The translations under genes and the position numbers were made by a program. This document shows positions 26,679-35,908 of a stretch of DNA of 64,000 nt, in pieces. The DNA is from Psychrobacillus sp042945595 (GTDB taxonomy: Bacteria > Bacillota > Bacilli > Bacillales_A > Planococcaceae), in contig NZ_CP168493.1 in the NCBI RefSeq assembly GCF_042945595.1, forward strand, positions 2,542,001-2,606,000, read 5' to 3'. Below the pieces are notes generated by a model. It saw only the letters and a list, made by a program, of their open reading frames with translations, ran no database searches and was not told the DNA's origin. Each line of letters starts with the position of its first letter. The first letter of the stretch is position 1.

Positions 26679-26882
26679 TTATTTGCTATACCCATTCATT
26701 TGGGATTGAGCCTGTTGCACTAATCGCTTTGTAATTTCTCCGCCTACGGATCCGTTGGCACGCGATGATGCATCAGGTCCAAGTTGTACTCCAAACTCTT
26801 GAGCAATTTCATACTTCATTTGATCAATTGCTTGTTTTACTCCTGGTACTAGAAGTTGATTTGATGAGTTATTGTTTGTCAT
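26679..26882 (-). CDS. Alpha/beta-type small acid-soluble spore protein
   Basis: These proteins coat DNA in the forespore and protect it from UV and heat, then are degraded on germination. The 67-residue product (start at 26882 after AAGGAGGTG) contains both family blocks: KYEIAQEFGVQLG at about 23-35 with the GPR protease cut after Glu29, and SVGGEITKRLV near 45. It lies downstream of thiI like sspA in B. subtilis, has its own terminator and a sigma-G-type promoter. Expression is expected only in the forespore. Confidence 0.96.
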   Translation of the reverse strand: MTNNNSSNQLLVPGVKQAIDQMKYEIAQEFGVQLGPDASSRANGSVGGEITKRLVQQAQSQMNGYSK

Positions 26883-26890
26883 TTCTCTCA

Positions 26891-26942
26891 CCTCCTTGTG
26901 AAATTAGAATGGTCGTTTTCACGAAAATCATACACAAGGAGG
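26891..26942 (-). promoter_or_regulatory. Inverted repeat pairing with the SASP ribosome binding site
   Basis: cctccttgtg (26891-26900) and cacaaggagg (26933-26942) form a perfect 10-bp inverted repeat with a 32-nt loop. On the minus strand the proximal arm contains the SASP AAGGAGG and the distal arm is its complement. The sigma-G promoter lies in the loop, so only transcripts coming from thiI would carry both arms. Confidence 0.7.
26905..26933 (-). promoter_or_regulatory. Sigma-G-type promoter of the SASP gene
   Basis: On the minus strand GTATG (26929-26933) and CATTCTA (26905-26911) are separated by 17 bp. They match the forespore sigma-G consensus (GHATR and CATnnTA). The start site would fall near 26898, leaving a leader of about 15 nt that is little more than the ribosome binding site. 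Confidence 0.75.
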
Positions 26943-26963
26943 CAAGGTATATTTTGTTATTTT

Positions 26964-28166
26964 TTAAAGTAAATTTTCAAAATTATTTTTCTTACTGTTT
27001 GGAAATGATAGAACTTCTCTATTTTCTACAGCTTCTTTTATTAATTCATCAAAATCCTTAAAGCTTTCATAGTACTCCACTTTTTCGAGTTTCGGTTTTG
27101 TTTTAGGACAAGATGAAGTAAATATCGTACAACAATCTTCATATGGCAATATAGACGTTTCATATGTCCCAATTTTTTGTGCAATATCAATAATTTCAAG
27201 TTTATCTGATGAAATTAATGGTCTGAAAATAGGTGTAGTTGTAACTGCATTAATGGCTGTTAAACTTTCTAGCGTTTGGCTTGCAACTTGTCCCAAACTT
27301 TCCCCAGTAACAATTCCTAGCGCGCCGATCTCTTCTCTTACTAGGTCTGCAATTTTCATCATCATTCTTCTTGTTGTAGTCATCGATACATTGTCTGGTA
27401 TTTGAGCTTGAATACTCTGTTGAATATCAGTAAAAGGAATGACATGTAATCTCACCGATGCTCCAAAATGACTCAATTGATTAGCTAAATCCATCACTTT
27501 TTCTTTTGAGCGTTCGCTTGTAAAAGGTGGACTATGGAAATGAATTGCATCTAAACGTACACCGCGTTTTAATAACATATAACCAGCAACTGGACTATCA
27601 ATTCCGCCTGAAAGCATTAACAATGAGCGGCCATTAGAACCAAGTGGCATTCCACCTGCTCCCGGAATAACTTCCGCCATCATATACACAGCATCTGATA
27701 AAACCTCAATACGTAGATTAATATCCGCATCTTTCATTTGTACCTTTAAGTTAGGAAACTGACTAAGCACATGACTTGCGACTGTTCGCTGTAATTCATA
27801 CGTATCCAACGGAAATCTTTTATCTGTTCTTTTAACAGTGACTCTAAATGTTTTATCTTGGTAGTCTAAACTATTAATTATTTTCAAAGCAGTTGCTAGT
27901 ATATCTTCCATTTCCTGCGTGCATGATGCAACTGGACTAAAGGATTGTATACCGAATATTTTCGGCAATCTTTTAATCAACTGTTGTATTTCAGCTTCAT
28001 CCTTCGAAGTTAAAAACATTCGATCTCTCTCTGCTGTCATATTAAAGTTTGGCAAATCAACAAAAGAAAATTTTATATTATTTCGAAGTTGCGTAATAAA
28101 TGTCTTCCTATTTTTTCCTTTTGTTGACAACTCGCCGTATCTAACTAATATTTTTTCCCATTTCAT
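26964..28166 (-). CDS. thiI: tRNA 4-thiouridine sulfurtransferase ThiI
   Basis: ThiI adenylates U8 of tRNA and transfers sulfur to make s4U. It also serves thiamin thiazole synthesis. The 400-residue protein has a ferredoxin-like plus THUMP N-terminus (to about 165) and the PP-loop LLMLSGGIDSPVAGYMLLKR near 183. It lacks the C-terminal rhodanese domain of the E. coli enzyme, as in Bacillus. It lies 5 bp after nifZ, its dedicated cysteine desulfurase, and is clearly cotranscribed with it. Confidence 0.96.
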   Translation of the reverse strand: MKWEKILVRYGELSTKGKNRKTFITQLRNNIKFSFVDLPNFNMTAERDRMFLTSKDEAEIQQLIKRLPKIFGIQSFSPVASCTQEMEDILATALKIINSLDYQDKTFRVTVKRTDKRFPLDTYELQRTVASHVLSQFPNLKVQMKDADINLRIEVLSDAVYMMAEVIPGAGGMPLGSNGRSLLMLSGGIDSPVAGYMLLKRGVRLDAIHFHSPPFTSERSKEKVMDLANQLSHFGASVRLHVIPFTDIQQSIQAQIPDNVSMTTTRRMMMKIADLVREEIGALGIVTGESLGQVASQTLESLTAINAVTTTPIFRPLISSDKLEIIDIAQKIGTYETSILPYEDCCTIFTSSCPKTKPKLEKVEYYESFKDFDELIKEAVENREVLSFPNSKKNNFENLL

Positions 28167-28171
28167 CTTTT

Positions 28172-29305
28172 TTAGTCTCCTTTAATTACGTTCATCACTT
28201 TAGTAAATATTTTTTTAAATTGCCGCACTTCTTCCTCAGAGTTCAAATAAGAAAAGCTTAGTCGGATGACTCCCTTAATATAATCATCTTCTAAATGCAT
28301 TGCTTTTAACACATGACTTGTTTTTGTTTGTTTGGAAGAACATGCACTACTCGTGGAGACGATCACATCTTCTTTTTGAAGTGCATTGATAAATACTTCT
28401 CCTTTCACTCCTCGAACCGAAAAAGAGACAATATGTGGCGCTTTTATTTCCGGGGAAATGATTTTGATAGAAGAAAAAGTTTGTAAAAATGTACTGATCT
28501 CATCTGCCATATTTTTCATAATTTTACTATTTTCTTCTAAATTGCTATTTGCTAATCGAATTGTCTTTGCAGTACATACAGCTAATGGTACGGATGTTGT
28601 TCCACTTCTGATGCCATATTCTTGTCCTCCGCCAAAAAGAATAGGTGTAATCTCAGTAGAATTTCTTAAAACAAGAACCCCAGATCCTTTCAGACCATGA
28701 ATTTTATGAGACGATATTGTTATCGCATCCACCTTTTGTTCCTCAAAGTTGACAGTCATTTTTCCAAAGCTTTGCACAGCATCCATATGAAAAACTGCTC
28801 GGCTTTTTAATTTAATTAGGGCAGCAATTTCATTGATCGGCTGAATGGCACCAGTTTCGTTATTAACATGCATTATACTTACTAAAATTGTATCCTGACG
28901 AAGAAGTGACTTGATAGAATCTAATGAGATAAACCCTTCTTTATTGACAGGAATATATTCTACATTAAATCCTTGCAGTTGAAGCTCTTTTGCGGACTCT
29001 AGTACAGAAGGATGTTCAATTTCAGAAATAAGTACATGATTTCCGCGATGCTTATATTTATTAGCTAATCCAAATATAGCTAAATTATTGGATTCTGTCC
29101 CTCCAGAAGTGAAATATACTTTTTCTTTAGTTGTTTTAATCACTTCAGCAACTTGTTTTCTTGCCGATTGTAATAATTCGTTTGTTTGATGACCGAACTC
29201 ATGGATAGACGCAGGATTTGCCCAATATTTTTCGTTCACCGTTACAAATGTATCGATTATATCTTTATGAGCTTTCGTTGTTGCACTATTATCAAAATAA
29301 ATCAT
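28172..29305 (-). CDS. nifZ: Cysteine desulfurase NifZ (partner of ThiI)
   Basis: This PLP enzyme releases sulfur from cysteine as an enzyme persulfide. The 377-residue protein begins MIYFDNSATTKAH. It has the PLP lysine in TISSHKIHGLKGSG near 200 and the active-site cysteine in STSSACSSKQTKTS near 325. Its position 5 bp upstream of thiI matches B. subtilis nifZ-thiI, where NifZ donates sulfur specifically to ThiI. No IscU or SUF genes are adjacent, which fits that role rather than Fe-S assembly. Confidence 0.95.
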   Translation of the reverse strand: MIYFDNSATTKAHKDIIDTFVTVNEKYWANPASIHEFGHQTNELLQSARKQVAEVIKTTKEKVYFTSGGTESNNLAIFGLANKYKHRGNHVLISEIEHPSVLESAKELQLQGFNVEYIPVNKEGFISLDSIKSLLRQDTILVSIMHVNNETGAIQPINEIAALIKLKSRAVFHMDAVQSFGKMTVNFEEQKVDAITISSHKIHGLKGSGVLVLRNSTEITPILFGGGQEYGIRSGTTSVPLAVCTAKTIRLANSNLEENSKIMKNMADEISTFLQTFSSIKIISPEIKAPHIVSFSVRGVKGEVFINALQKEDVIVSTSSACSSKQTKTSHVLKAMHLEDDYIKGVIRLSFSYLNSEEEVRQFKKIFTKVMNVIKGD

Positions 29306-29331
29306 GTTTCATTCACTCCTTTTCGGAAAAA

Positions 29332-29361
29332 AACCACCTTCACAATTATAGTGAGGTGGTT
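29332..29361. terminator. Hairpin between ezrA and nifZ
   Basis: The stem aaccacct-cac / gtgaggtggtt has a single bulged T and a 7-nt loop. It is flanked by an A-run at 29326-29334 that reads as oligo-T on the minus strand. It probably terminates ezrA. Confidence 0.65.
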
Positions 29362-29402
29362 CAAACTTGTATACACAATCTAAATACTAAAATAGATATT
29401 TT

Positions 29403-31103
29403 TTATGTACGCAAAGTATCTTCTTTCACAAGTATTTCAATCTTCTTTAGAGCACCTGGCTCAACCTCTTCGACTGCAGTAGCTGCATCTTCCAAAGCTT
29501 TAGCATATCTTAGTTGTCTAAATGATTCTTCAGCTTCAAGTAGTCGCATATGAACATTGGGATGATTTGCTCGATAACGATTGCCGTATTGAATAATCTT
29601 TTCAGTTAATAACACATTTTCAAGCATTTCTTTTGCTTTTTGATGAACTTCCTCCATACAAGCTTCAGCTTGCGATAAGTAGTTATCCACTAGTATCATG
29701 TTCAGCGGAACTTCTTGGAGACTTTGCATCGCTACATAAATATGTTCTTCTGCCTCCTCTAAACGAACATCCATGTCTTCAGGAATACCGGGAATATTCG
29801 CCTTCTGTAGCATACGGTCCGTTTCATGCAATAAGTTTTTTAAATCATCTAGCTTTGCACGTGCTTTGTTTTCATCGATACGAAGGTTTTTTAAACGATT
29901 GGCAAAACGATCTTGCTCGTCATATAAGCGATCAATTTCTTCTGATATTTCATTTAGTTCTTCTTGTAAGCTTGAATAAGCTGATTGTTCTTCTTCTACA
30001 CGCATTGAAAGCAGTTCAAATTTCTTATGTAACTCTTCCAGTTCTTTTAAACAGCTTTGCGGAATTTCTGCTTCTTTTTCAGGTAAGCGATAGCTTTGTT
30101 GTACATAAGCAGCTTCCTCACTGACAGCACGAGTAACTGAAGTAACTTCTTTTAGGCGACTCGCTGTTTTTTCTTTATGTTGATCGACATATTTTTTTGC
30201 TATTACTTCTTTTTCCAATAAATCATAGAATGTTTCAATTTCATCTTTTATTTCTTCCACTCTTGCAACTGTTTTAATCACATTAAGATCAATAATTGCC
30301 TCTTTCAATTTCTTCAATTCTTCTTCAATTCCATCTAATTTTGCTGACATTTCGAGATGTTGTAAGTAGTATGAACTCTCTTCCATTTCTTTTTGACCAT
30401 TTCTTAATTCATGAATACTCGTTGGAATTTTATGTTGAATTTCTGAAAGTACTGTTGGTATATCATTTAAAATACGAAAAAACTTTTGGCCATCATCTTG
30501 AACAGAAATAACAATTTCTCGTGCACTTAAGTAATTCCCTGTTTCCGTTAATTTATCAAATTCTTCAAAATAAGGAATAAATGACTCTAATTTCTTTTCT
30601 AGCGCTGGAACTGCATCACCAAATGAATACTGGTGTGCAAGTACTGTTTTTCTTGCAGCGCGATGTTGCTCCTTTAATTGTTCCATTTCTATACGGTTCT
30701 TCTCTTCACTACCAATTAACTCTTCTAGTTCTTTTAATATACTCGACATTTTCTCGTCACATGTAGAAATTAAAGTTTGAAGCTCTTTTTCAATTTTTGA
30801 AGCTTTAACAAAAAGAAACTTGTCTACATTTTCTTCGGCATCAAATAAAAGAACATCGATTTTAGGCATTAGAACGTCCATTACTTCCGTCCAAGTACTT
30901 CGCCATCTTTCAAACATTTCTTCTGTTTGACCATTCATATTTAATTGTTTTACTTTTGTCATCTCTTCTAAAATAGGTTTGTTTTGAATTTGATGCTTTT
31001 CATGTTCTAATCGCTCAATTTCTGAATTATGTTTTCGTCTTATTATAAATGCAAAAATTGCAATGATTAAAAGTATAATAATCACTGGGATGATATACTT
31101 CAT
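29403..31103 (-). CDS. ezrA: Septation ring formation regulator EzrA
   Basis: EzrA restricts FtsZ ring formation to midcell and links it to wall synthesis. The 566-residue protein has one N-terminal membrane helix (about 3-22) followed by RRKHN. The remainder is almost entirely coiled coil, with many EE/KE-rich heptads, matching the spectrin-like repeats and length (562) of B. subtilis EzrA. The order ezrA-nifZ-thiI is conserved. It is divergent from hisJ. Confidence 0.95.
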   Translation of the reverse strand: MKYIIPVIIILLIIAIFAFIIRRKHNSEIERLEHEKHQIQNKPILEEMTKVKQLNMNGQTEEMFERWRSTWTEVMDVLMPKIDVLLFDAEENVDKFLFVKASKIEKELQTLISTCDEKMSSILKELEELIGSEEKNRIEMEQLKEQHRAARKTVLAHQYSFGDAVPALEKKLESFIPYFEEFDKLTETGNYLSAREIVISVQDDGQKFFRILNDIPTVLSEIQHKIPTSIHELRNGQKEMEESSYYLQHLEMSAKLDGIEEELKKLKEAIIDLNVIKTVARVEEIKDEIETFYDLLEKEVIAKKYVDQHKEKTASRLKEVTSVTRAVSEEAAYVQQSYRLPEKEAEIPQSCLKELEELHKKFELLSMRVEEEQSAYSSLQEELNEISEEIDRLYDEQDRFANRLKNLRIDENKARAKLDDLKNLLHETDRMLQKANIPGIPEDMDVRLEEAEEHIYVAMQSLQEVPLNMILVDNYLSQAEACMEEVHQKAKEMLENVLLTEKIIQYGNRYRANHPNVHMRLLEAEESFRQLRYAKALEDAATAVEEVEPGALKKIEILVKEDTLRT

Positions 31104-31253
31104 TGTAAGCCCCCTGTTCCAAGTTCAAAAGTTCTTTTTCAAATGTTACTATATATATTACCATGCTTTTTATGTTATTGTTTCATAAAACAATAGAAAA
31201 GCAATGAAATCTTTGAAATATTTGTATTTTAAAGAGCGGAGGTTGATTTTTTT

Positions 31254-32063
31254 TTGAAAAAAGATGGTCATATCCATACATCTTACTGTCCGCATGGAAC
31301 GCTTGACTCATTTCAACAATATATTGAAAAAGCAATTAAAAGTGGGTTTGACGAAATAACTTTTACAGAGCATGCCCCTTTGCCATTAAACTTCAGCGAT
31401 CCTACCCCTGATCAAGACAGTGGGATGGATATAAATAAGCTCGAGTCCTATTTGTCCGATTTACAGGATTTGAAAAAACAATATAGAAAAGATATTATTA
31501 TTTCATCTGGATTGGAGATAGACTTTATCTCTGGTTTTGAACAGGAGACTAAATCATTTCTAAATAATTATGGGAAATATTTAGATGATTCTATTTTATC
31601 CGTGCATTTTTTACAATTTCAAAACGCATACACTTGTATTGACTTCTCCAAAAATACTTATTTAGAATTTATCAAACAAGTAGGAAGCCCAATCTCCGTG
31701 TATAGATTGTATTACAAAACACTTATGGATTCAATAACGAGTGATTTAGGACAATATAAACCTAAACGAATTGGTCATATAACGCTTGTACATAAATTTC
31801 AGCATGTGTTGTCCGAAAAAGTAGATGACCAAGAGGAAATTGTTTCTATATTAAAAGAAATAAAAAATCAACAACTTCAACTTGACCTAAATAGTGCAGG
31901 ACTTGCAAAACCATATTGTTTGGAAAGCTACCCTCCTTTACCCTATGTTATTATGGCAAAACGATTAGGAATTCCTTTAGTGTTCGGTTCAGATGCCCAT
32001 CAAGTGAACGATTTACATCAATTTTACGACAAATTTAAACTATTTATAGAGAATGGAGAATGA
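31254..32063 (+). CDS. hisJ: Histidinol-phosphatase HisJ (PHP family)
   Basis: HisJ removes phosphate from L-histidinol phosphate in histidine synthesis. The 269-residue PHP-fold protein starts at a TTG preceded by GGAGGT and reads KKDGHIHTSYCPHG, the metal-binding HxH start. FTEHAPLPLNF near 40 and a C-terminal FGSDAHQVNDL near 245 supply further ligands. B. subtilis HisJ (ytvP) also lies beside ezrA. The next gene begins 3 bp later, so both form an operon. Confidence 0.9.
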   Translation: MKKDGHIHTSYCPHGTLDSFQQYIEKAIKSGFDEITFTEHAPLPLNFSDPTPDQDSGMDINKLESYLSDLQDLKKQYRKDIIISSGLEIDFISGFEQETKSFLNNYGKYLDDSILSVHFLQFQNAYTCIDFSKNTYLEFIKQVGSPISVYRLYYKTLMDSITSDLGQYKPKRIGHITLVHKFQHVLSEKVDDQEEIVSILKEIKNQQLQLDLNSAGLAKPYCLESYPPLPYVIMAKRLGIPLVFGSDAHQVNDLHQFYDKFKLFIENGE

Positions 32064-32066
32064 AAA

Positions 32067-32546
32067 ATGTTTACAAAAACGAATTACTCACAGAATTTAT
32101 CATCTAATTATACGATGTTATCGAAACAATTAGATGCCCTATTAACAGGGGAAAAAAATGTTATTGCAAATTTAAGTAATGCGTCGGCATTATTAAATCA
32201 ATTTTTTGATCAAATTAATTGGGTTGGCTTTTATTTAATGGAAGATGACGAATTAGTGTTGGGGCCATTCCAAGGATTACCTGCCTGTGTAAGAATATCT
32301 CTTGGTAAAGGTGTTTGTGGCTCAGCTGCGAGCACTAAAGAAACAATTATCGTTCCTGATGTACATGCTTTTCCAGGACATATTGCATGCGATGCAGCTT
32401 CTCAATCAGAAATCGTCGTACCTATCTTAAAAGATGGAGTACTATTAGGTGTACTTGATATCGACAGTCCTATTAAAGAACGTTTCTCAGAACAAGATAA
32501 AGAAGGATTAGAACAATTCATTCAAGTTTTAATCACACATATGTAA
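32067..32546 (+). CDS. msrC: Free methionine-(R)-sulfoxide reductase, GAF domain
   Basis: This enzyme reduces free methionine-R-sulfoxide with thioredoxin. The 159-residue protein is a single GAF domain with the three catalytic cysteines at Cys74 (ACVRI), Cys84 (GVCGSA) and Cys108 (HIACDAAS). It matches YtsP of B. subtilis, found in the same neighbourhood. It is translated right after hisJ. R1 copy C follows, and its strong hairpin may end the transcript. Confidence 0.93.
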   Translation: MFTKTNYSQNLSSNYTMLSKQLDALLTGEKNVIANLSNASALLNQFFDQINWVGFYLMEDDELVLGPFQGLPACVRISLGKGVCGSAASTKETIIVPDVHAFPGHIACDAASQSEIVVPILKDGVLLGVLDIDSPIKERFSEQDKEGLEQFIQVLITHM

Positions 32547-32603
32547 GAAACACAGATATTTTCCACACACACCTCGATGGTAATTTTATATTGTGTTTAG
32601 CAA

Positions 32604-32814
32604 ACTATTACCGTTAGAATTCAAAAGGATCGGAAAGTGACATCGTCACTTTCCGATCCTTTTCTAGTAATGTTATGTTGAATATTTGTCCGTTGCCCTC
32701 TTGGAATGTTTAGAGACTTGGTGCATTTGTTTTGGATAAGGAGAGATAATGTTCTGTTCTACTATTAAAGCGTACGAAGTGTCAATTCGTCCGTTATACG
32801 GAGCTTTATCAATG
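32604..32814 (+). repeat. Dispersed element R1, copy C (divergent, left arm eroded)
   Basis: The apical hairpin is a perfect 19-bp stem (aaaaggatcggaaagtgac, loop atc) at 32623-32663. Its sequence differs from other copies but is fully self-complementary. To the right are tttgtccgttgccctcttgg and a worn second hairpin (gcgtacgaa / ttcgtccgt). The left arm upstream of ctattaccg is no longer recognisable. It sits between two plus-strand genes. Confidence 0.85.
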
Positions 32815-32948
32815 TGATACTCTTTATTTTCTCTAATACCACTCTTTAATGGATGCGCTAGCATACATACTTTATATATTTTCTTTTTAAGATTTATCGT
32901 CGATTATAATGGTAAACTATTAATAAGTTTAGAGAGGAGTGAGGGAAG

Positions 32949-34508
32949 ATGTCTTGGATGGAAACTATTTCGATTTCTACGACATTACTAATTATTTTTC
33001 TTGTTATCGTACCAATTATTGCTGTTGTCTTTTTATATTTTTATGATCGAAAGCAAAAGCAGCATGCCATACTTCGTAATTATCCGATTTTAGGCCGCAT
33101 GCGCTACATATTGGAAAAAACTGGTCCTGAGCTTAGACAATATTTATTTGATAATGATAATGGAGGAGAACCGTTCAACCGCGAGGAATATTTGCATATG
33201 GTTCTGCCAGGAAAATATTTGAACAGTGTCATTGGTTTCGGTTCGAAGCGTAATTTTAATGAAGCAGGTTATTTTATTCGAAATGCGATGTTTACGAAAC
33301 AAAATGAAGAAATGCGAGTGGATAACGAAGTCATAGTTGATACAATGCGGTATGTGCTCGATGAAGATAATTTATTTTCAAGGAAAGAGCATTTGGAAGA
33401 TATCCCTGCATTGTCATGGTTAATACCAGAAGAAGATGCGATTATTATCGGACCTAATTGTAAACATCCTTTCCGTGTTCGTAGTATGCTCGGACAATCC
33501 GCGATGAGTTACGGAGCGCTTGGAGAAAATGCAATTACAGCTTTATCGAAAGGTATTGGTATGGCTAAAGGTGCATGGATGAATACAGGCGAAGGTGGTC
33601 TGTCCCAGCATCATTTAGCAGGTGAAGCAGATATCATTGCACAAATTGGTTCAGGTCTATTCGGTTTCCGTACAGAAGACGGAGAATTTAGTTGGGAACG
33701 ACTTCGTGAGAAAGCGGAAATTCCACAAGTGAAAGCATTTGAACTTAAATTAGCACAAGGAGCGAAAATGCGTGGGGGACACGTTGAAGGAGCGAAGGTG
33801 ACCGAGGAAATTGCAGCCATCCGAAACGTTACTCCATATAAAACAATCAACAGCCCAAATCGTTTTCACCAATTCGACGACTATCCTACTTTGTTCGATT
33901 TTATCGATAAAATCCGGCAGCATTCCGGCAAACCAGTCGGTATAAAAATAGTAATCGGAAGCAAACAAGATGCAGAAGAACTAGCATCATTTATGCGTGA
34001 AACCGGTATTGGACCAGATCATATCTCGCTTGATGGTGGCGAAGGCGGTTCAGGCGCGACTTATCAGGATCTTGCTGACAGTGTTGGTTTACCACTTAGA
34101 TCATCTCTTATCCTTCTGGATGATGCATTAAAGAAATATGGTGTAAGAGATCGAGTGAAGATTATTGCATCTGGTAAAATTACAACACCTGATCGAGCTG
34201 CGATTGCCTTAGCAATGGGAGCCGACCTTGTTCAAATTGCACGAGGATTTATGATATCAGTAGGCTGTATCATGGCACATAAATGCCATACAAATACATG
34301 TCCCGCGGGCGTTGCTACTACAGATAAGAAGTTGCAACAAGGACTTGTTGTAGAAGAAAAGAAATATCGCGTTACCAATTATATTTTGACGATGCGTGAA
34401 GGACTTTTCCGAATAGCATCTGCTGCTGGACTTGACTCACCAACAAAACTTGATCGACAACATGTCGTGTACAAAGATGAGCGAGGAAGAGTTTTCACGA
34501 TAGAATAA
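32949..34508 (+). CDS. FMN-binding glutamate synthase-like protein (YerD family)
   Basis: The 519-residue protein has one N-terminal membrane helix (about 8-30) and then a glutamate-synthase central FMN domain. Visible are SMLGQSAMSYGALGENA near 180, NTGEGGLS near 215, KIVIGSKQDAE near 335, SLDGGEGGSGATYQD near 358 and the Fe-S-like C-x5-C-x4-C pattern in CIMAHKCHTNTCPAGV near 440. It lacks the glutaminase domain of full GltB and resembles YerD. Real substrate and electron donor are unknown. It starts behind GAGGAGTGAGGG. Confidence 0.88.
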   Translation: MSWMETISISTTLLIIFLVIVPIIAVVFLYFYDRKQKQHAILRNYPILGRMRYILEKTGPELRQYLFDNDNGGEPFNREEYLHMVLPGKYLNSVIGFGSKRNFNEAGYFIRNAMFTKQNEEMRVDNEVIVDTMRYVLDEDNLFSRKEHLEDIPALSWLIPEEDAIIIGPNCKHPFRVRSMLGQSAMSYGALGENAITALSKGIGMAKGAWMNTGEGGLSQHHLAGEADIIAQIGSGLFGFRTEDGEFSWERLREKAEIPQVKAFELKLAQGAKMRGGHVEGAKVTEEIAAIRNVTPYKTINSPNRFHQFDDYPTLFDFIDKIRQHSGKPVGIKIVIGSKQDAEELASFMRETGIGPDHISLDGGEGGSGATYQDLADSVGLPLRSSLILLDDALKKYGVRDRVKIIASGKITTPDRAAIALAMGADLVQIARGFMISVGCIMAHKCHTNTCPAGVATTDKKLQQGLVVEEKKYRVTNYILTMREGLFRIASAAGLDSPTKLDRQHVVYKDERGRVFTIE

Positions 34509-34556
34509 ATAAAGTACCGTTCTACCAGTGATGGTAGGACGGTACTTTATTTACCA
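34507..34556. terminator. Terminator after the YerD-like gene
   Basis: A perfect 20-bp stem (34507-34526 with 34533-34552) has loop agtgat and adjacent T/A runs. It is one of the strongest hairpins in the window and lies between convergent genes. Confidence 0.85.
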
Positions 34557-34626
34557 AAATAATACTCCCACTTAAATTGCGACCTGAAAACGTTCATTGA
34601 TAAGTGGGAAATTGACTAGATATGGT

Positions 34627-35814
34627 TTAAAGCGTAGAAAAAGCTTGCTGTAAATCCTCTATTAAGTCTATTGAGTTTTCTAGACCTACTGATAGACGGA
34701 GCAATCCATCTGTTATACCCATTTCTAATCTTTCTTTTTCTGGCACGACAGAATGAGTCATCGTTGAAGGATGTTGAATTAGTGTCTCTGCATCTCCAAG
34801 ACTTACAGCGATTTTTATTAACTTTAATGCATTCATTAACTTTTGTGCATTTTTCATCCCACCTTGAACGGTAAATGAAATTAGCCCTCCCCCAGCTTTC
34901 ATTTGTTTTTTGGCAATTTCGAATTGAGGGTTGTTCTCATCAAATGGGTAGAAAATATTTTCTACCATAGAACATGATTGTAAAAAAGAGAAAAGTTCTG
35001 CTGCATTTTTTGTATGACGGTCCATCCGTACATGCATTGTTTTCAAACCTCTGATAAGTAACCAAGCATCAAACGGAGAAATGATACCACCATAGTCTTT
35101 TTGCACAGACAAACGTATTGTCTCTATCTCCTCTTTTTTCTTTCCAACCAGAATTCCTGCAATAACATCCCCATGTCCATTAATATATTTAGTAGCACTA
35201 TGCAATACAAAATCTGCTCCTAACTCCAAAGGATTTTGCAAATAAGGAGATGAGAAAGTATTATCTACCACTACCTGAATGCCGTGTTTTTTCGCAACTT
35301 GCGTTATAAGCCCGATATCTACTATTTCCATCGTAGGATTAATAGGAGTTTCTATATAAATACAAACCGTATTTGGTTTAATAGCTGCTTCAATCTCTTC
35401 TTCTGTTGCTAGTGTCGAAAAGTCGTGTGAAATATTGTACTTTTCCTTCAATATATTTAAAAAGCCAAATGTACAACCATATATTCCTCGAGTACAAAGA
35501 ATATGATCTCCACTCTTAGTTAAATGAACTAGAATCGTACTAACCGCAGCCATTCCTGAACCAAATGCGAGAGCACCTTCCCCGTACTCTAGTGCGGCCA
35601 TCCGCTCTTCCAGTACTTTGACTGTCGGATTCCCTAATCTAGAGTAAATTCCTCCCGTTTCTTCTCCTGCAAACCTTCTTGCCCCTTGTTCAGCCGTTTC
35701 AAATGCAAATGTGGAAGTTTGATATAGAGGAACTGCCAGGCTATCATGATGATTAATAGAACTATACCCCTTATGAATATATAACGTTTCCTTTTGATAA
35801 TTTTCTTTCTCCAT
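34627..35814 (-). CDS. Methionine gamma-lyase or related Cys/Met PLP enzyme
   Basis: The 395-residue transsulfuration-family enzyme has FGSGMAAVST near 84, VVDNTFSSPYLQNP near 178 and the PLP lysine in HSATKYINGHGDV near 205. It ends with GDAETLIQHPSTMTHS near 340. The segment CTRGIYGCTFGFL near 112 carries a cysteine at the position that is diagnostic of methionine gamma-lyase, which cleaves methionine to methanethiol, ammonia and 2-oxobutyrate. Cystathionine gamma-synthase or lyase remains possible. A perfect cre site overlaps its promoter region, so catabolite control is likely. Confidence 0.82.
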   Translation of the reverse strand: MEKENYQKETLYIHKGYSSINHHDSLAVPLYQTSTFAFETAEQGARRFAGEETGGIYSRLGNPTVKVLEERMAALEYGEGALAFGSGMAAVSTILVHLTKSGDHILCTRGIYGCTFGFLNILKEKYNISHDFSTLATEEEIEAAIKPNTVCIYIETPINPTMEIVDIGLITQVAKKHGIQVVVDNTFSSPYLQNPLELGADFVLHSATKYINGHGDVIAGILVGKKKEEIETIRLSVQKDYGGIISPFDAWLLIRGLKTMHVRMDRHTKNAAELFSFLQSCSMVENIFYPFDENNPQFEIAKKQMKAGGGLISFTVQGGMKNAQKLMNALKLIKIAVSLGDAETLIQHPSTMTHSVVPEKERLEMGITDGLLRLSVGLENSIDLIEDLQQAFSTL

Positions 35815-35832
35815 TTCACTTACACCCCTTTT

Positions 35833-35846
35833 TGTAAACGCTTACA
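35833..35846. promoter_or_regulatory. Catabolite-responsive element (cre) upstream of the Met lyase gene
   Basis: tgtaaacgcttaca is a near-perfect palindrome that matches the Bacillus cre consensus TGWAANCGNTNWCA at every fixed position. It lies 19 bp upstream of the start codon, between promoter region and ribosome binding site, which is a typical place for CcpA repression. ccpA itself is in the window. Confidence 0.8.
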
Positions 35847-35877
35847 TATAGTCTACACGGAATGATACAAAAAGAAA

Positions 35878-35908
35878 AGGCACTCATCCTATTAAAAATG
35901 AGATGCCT
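35878..35908 (-). terminator. Terminator of the GGDEF gene
   Basis: The stem aggcactcat / atgagatgcct (one mismatch) is followed on the minus strand by TTTTCTTTTT. The stop codon of the GGDEF gene lies within the stem. Confidence 0.75.

Noticed and set aside
34575..34600. cre-like sequence tgaaaacgttcatt
   Set aside because: It lacks the terminal CA half of the consensus and lies downstream of both flanking genes.
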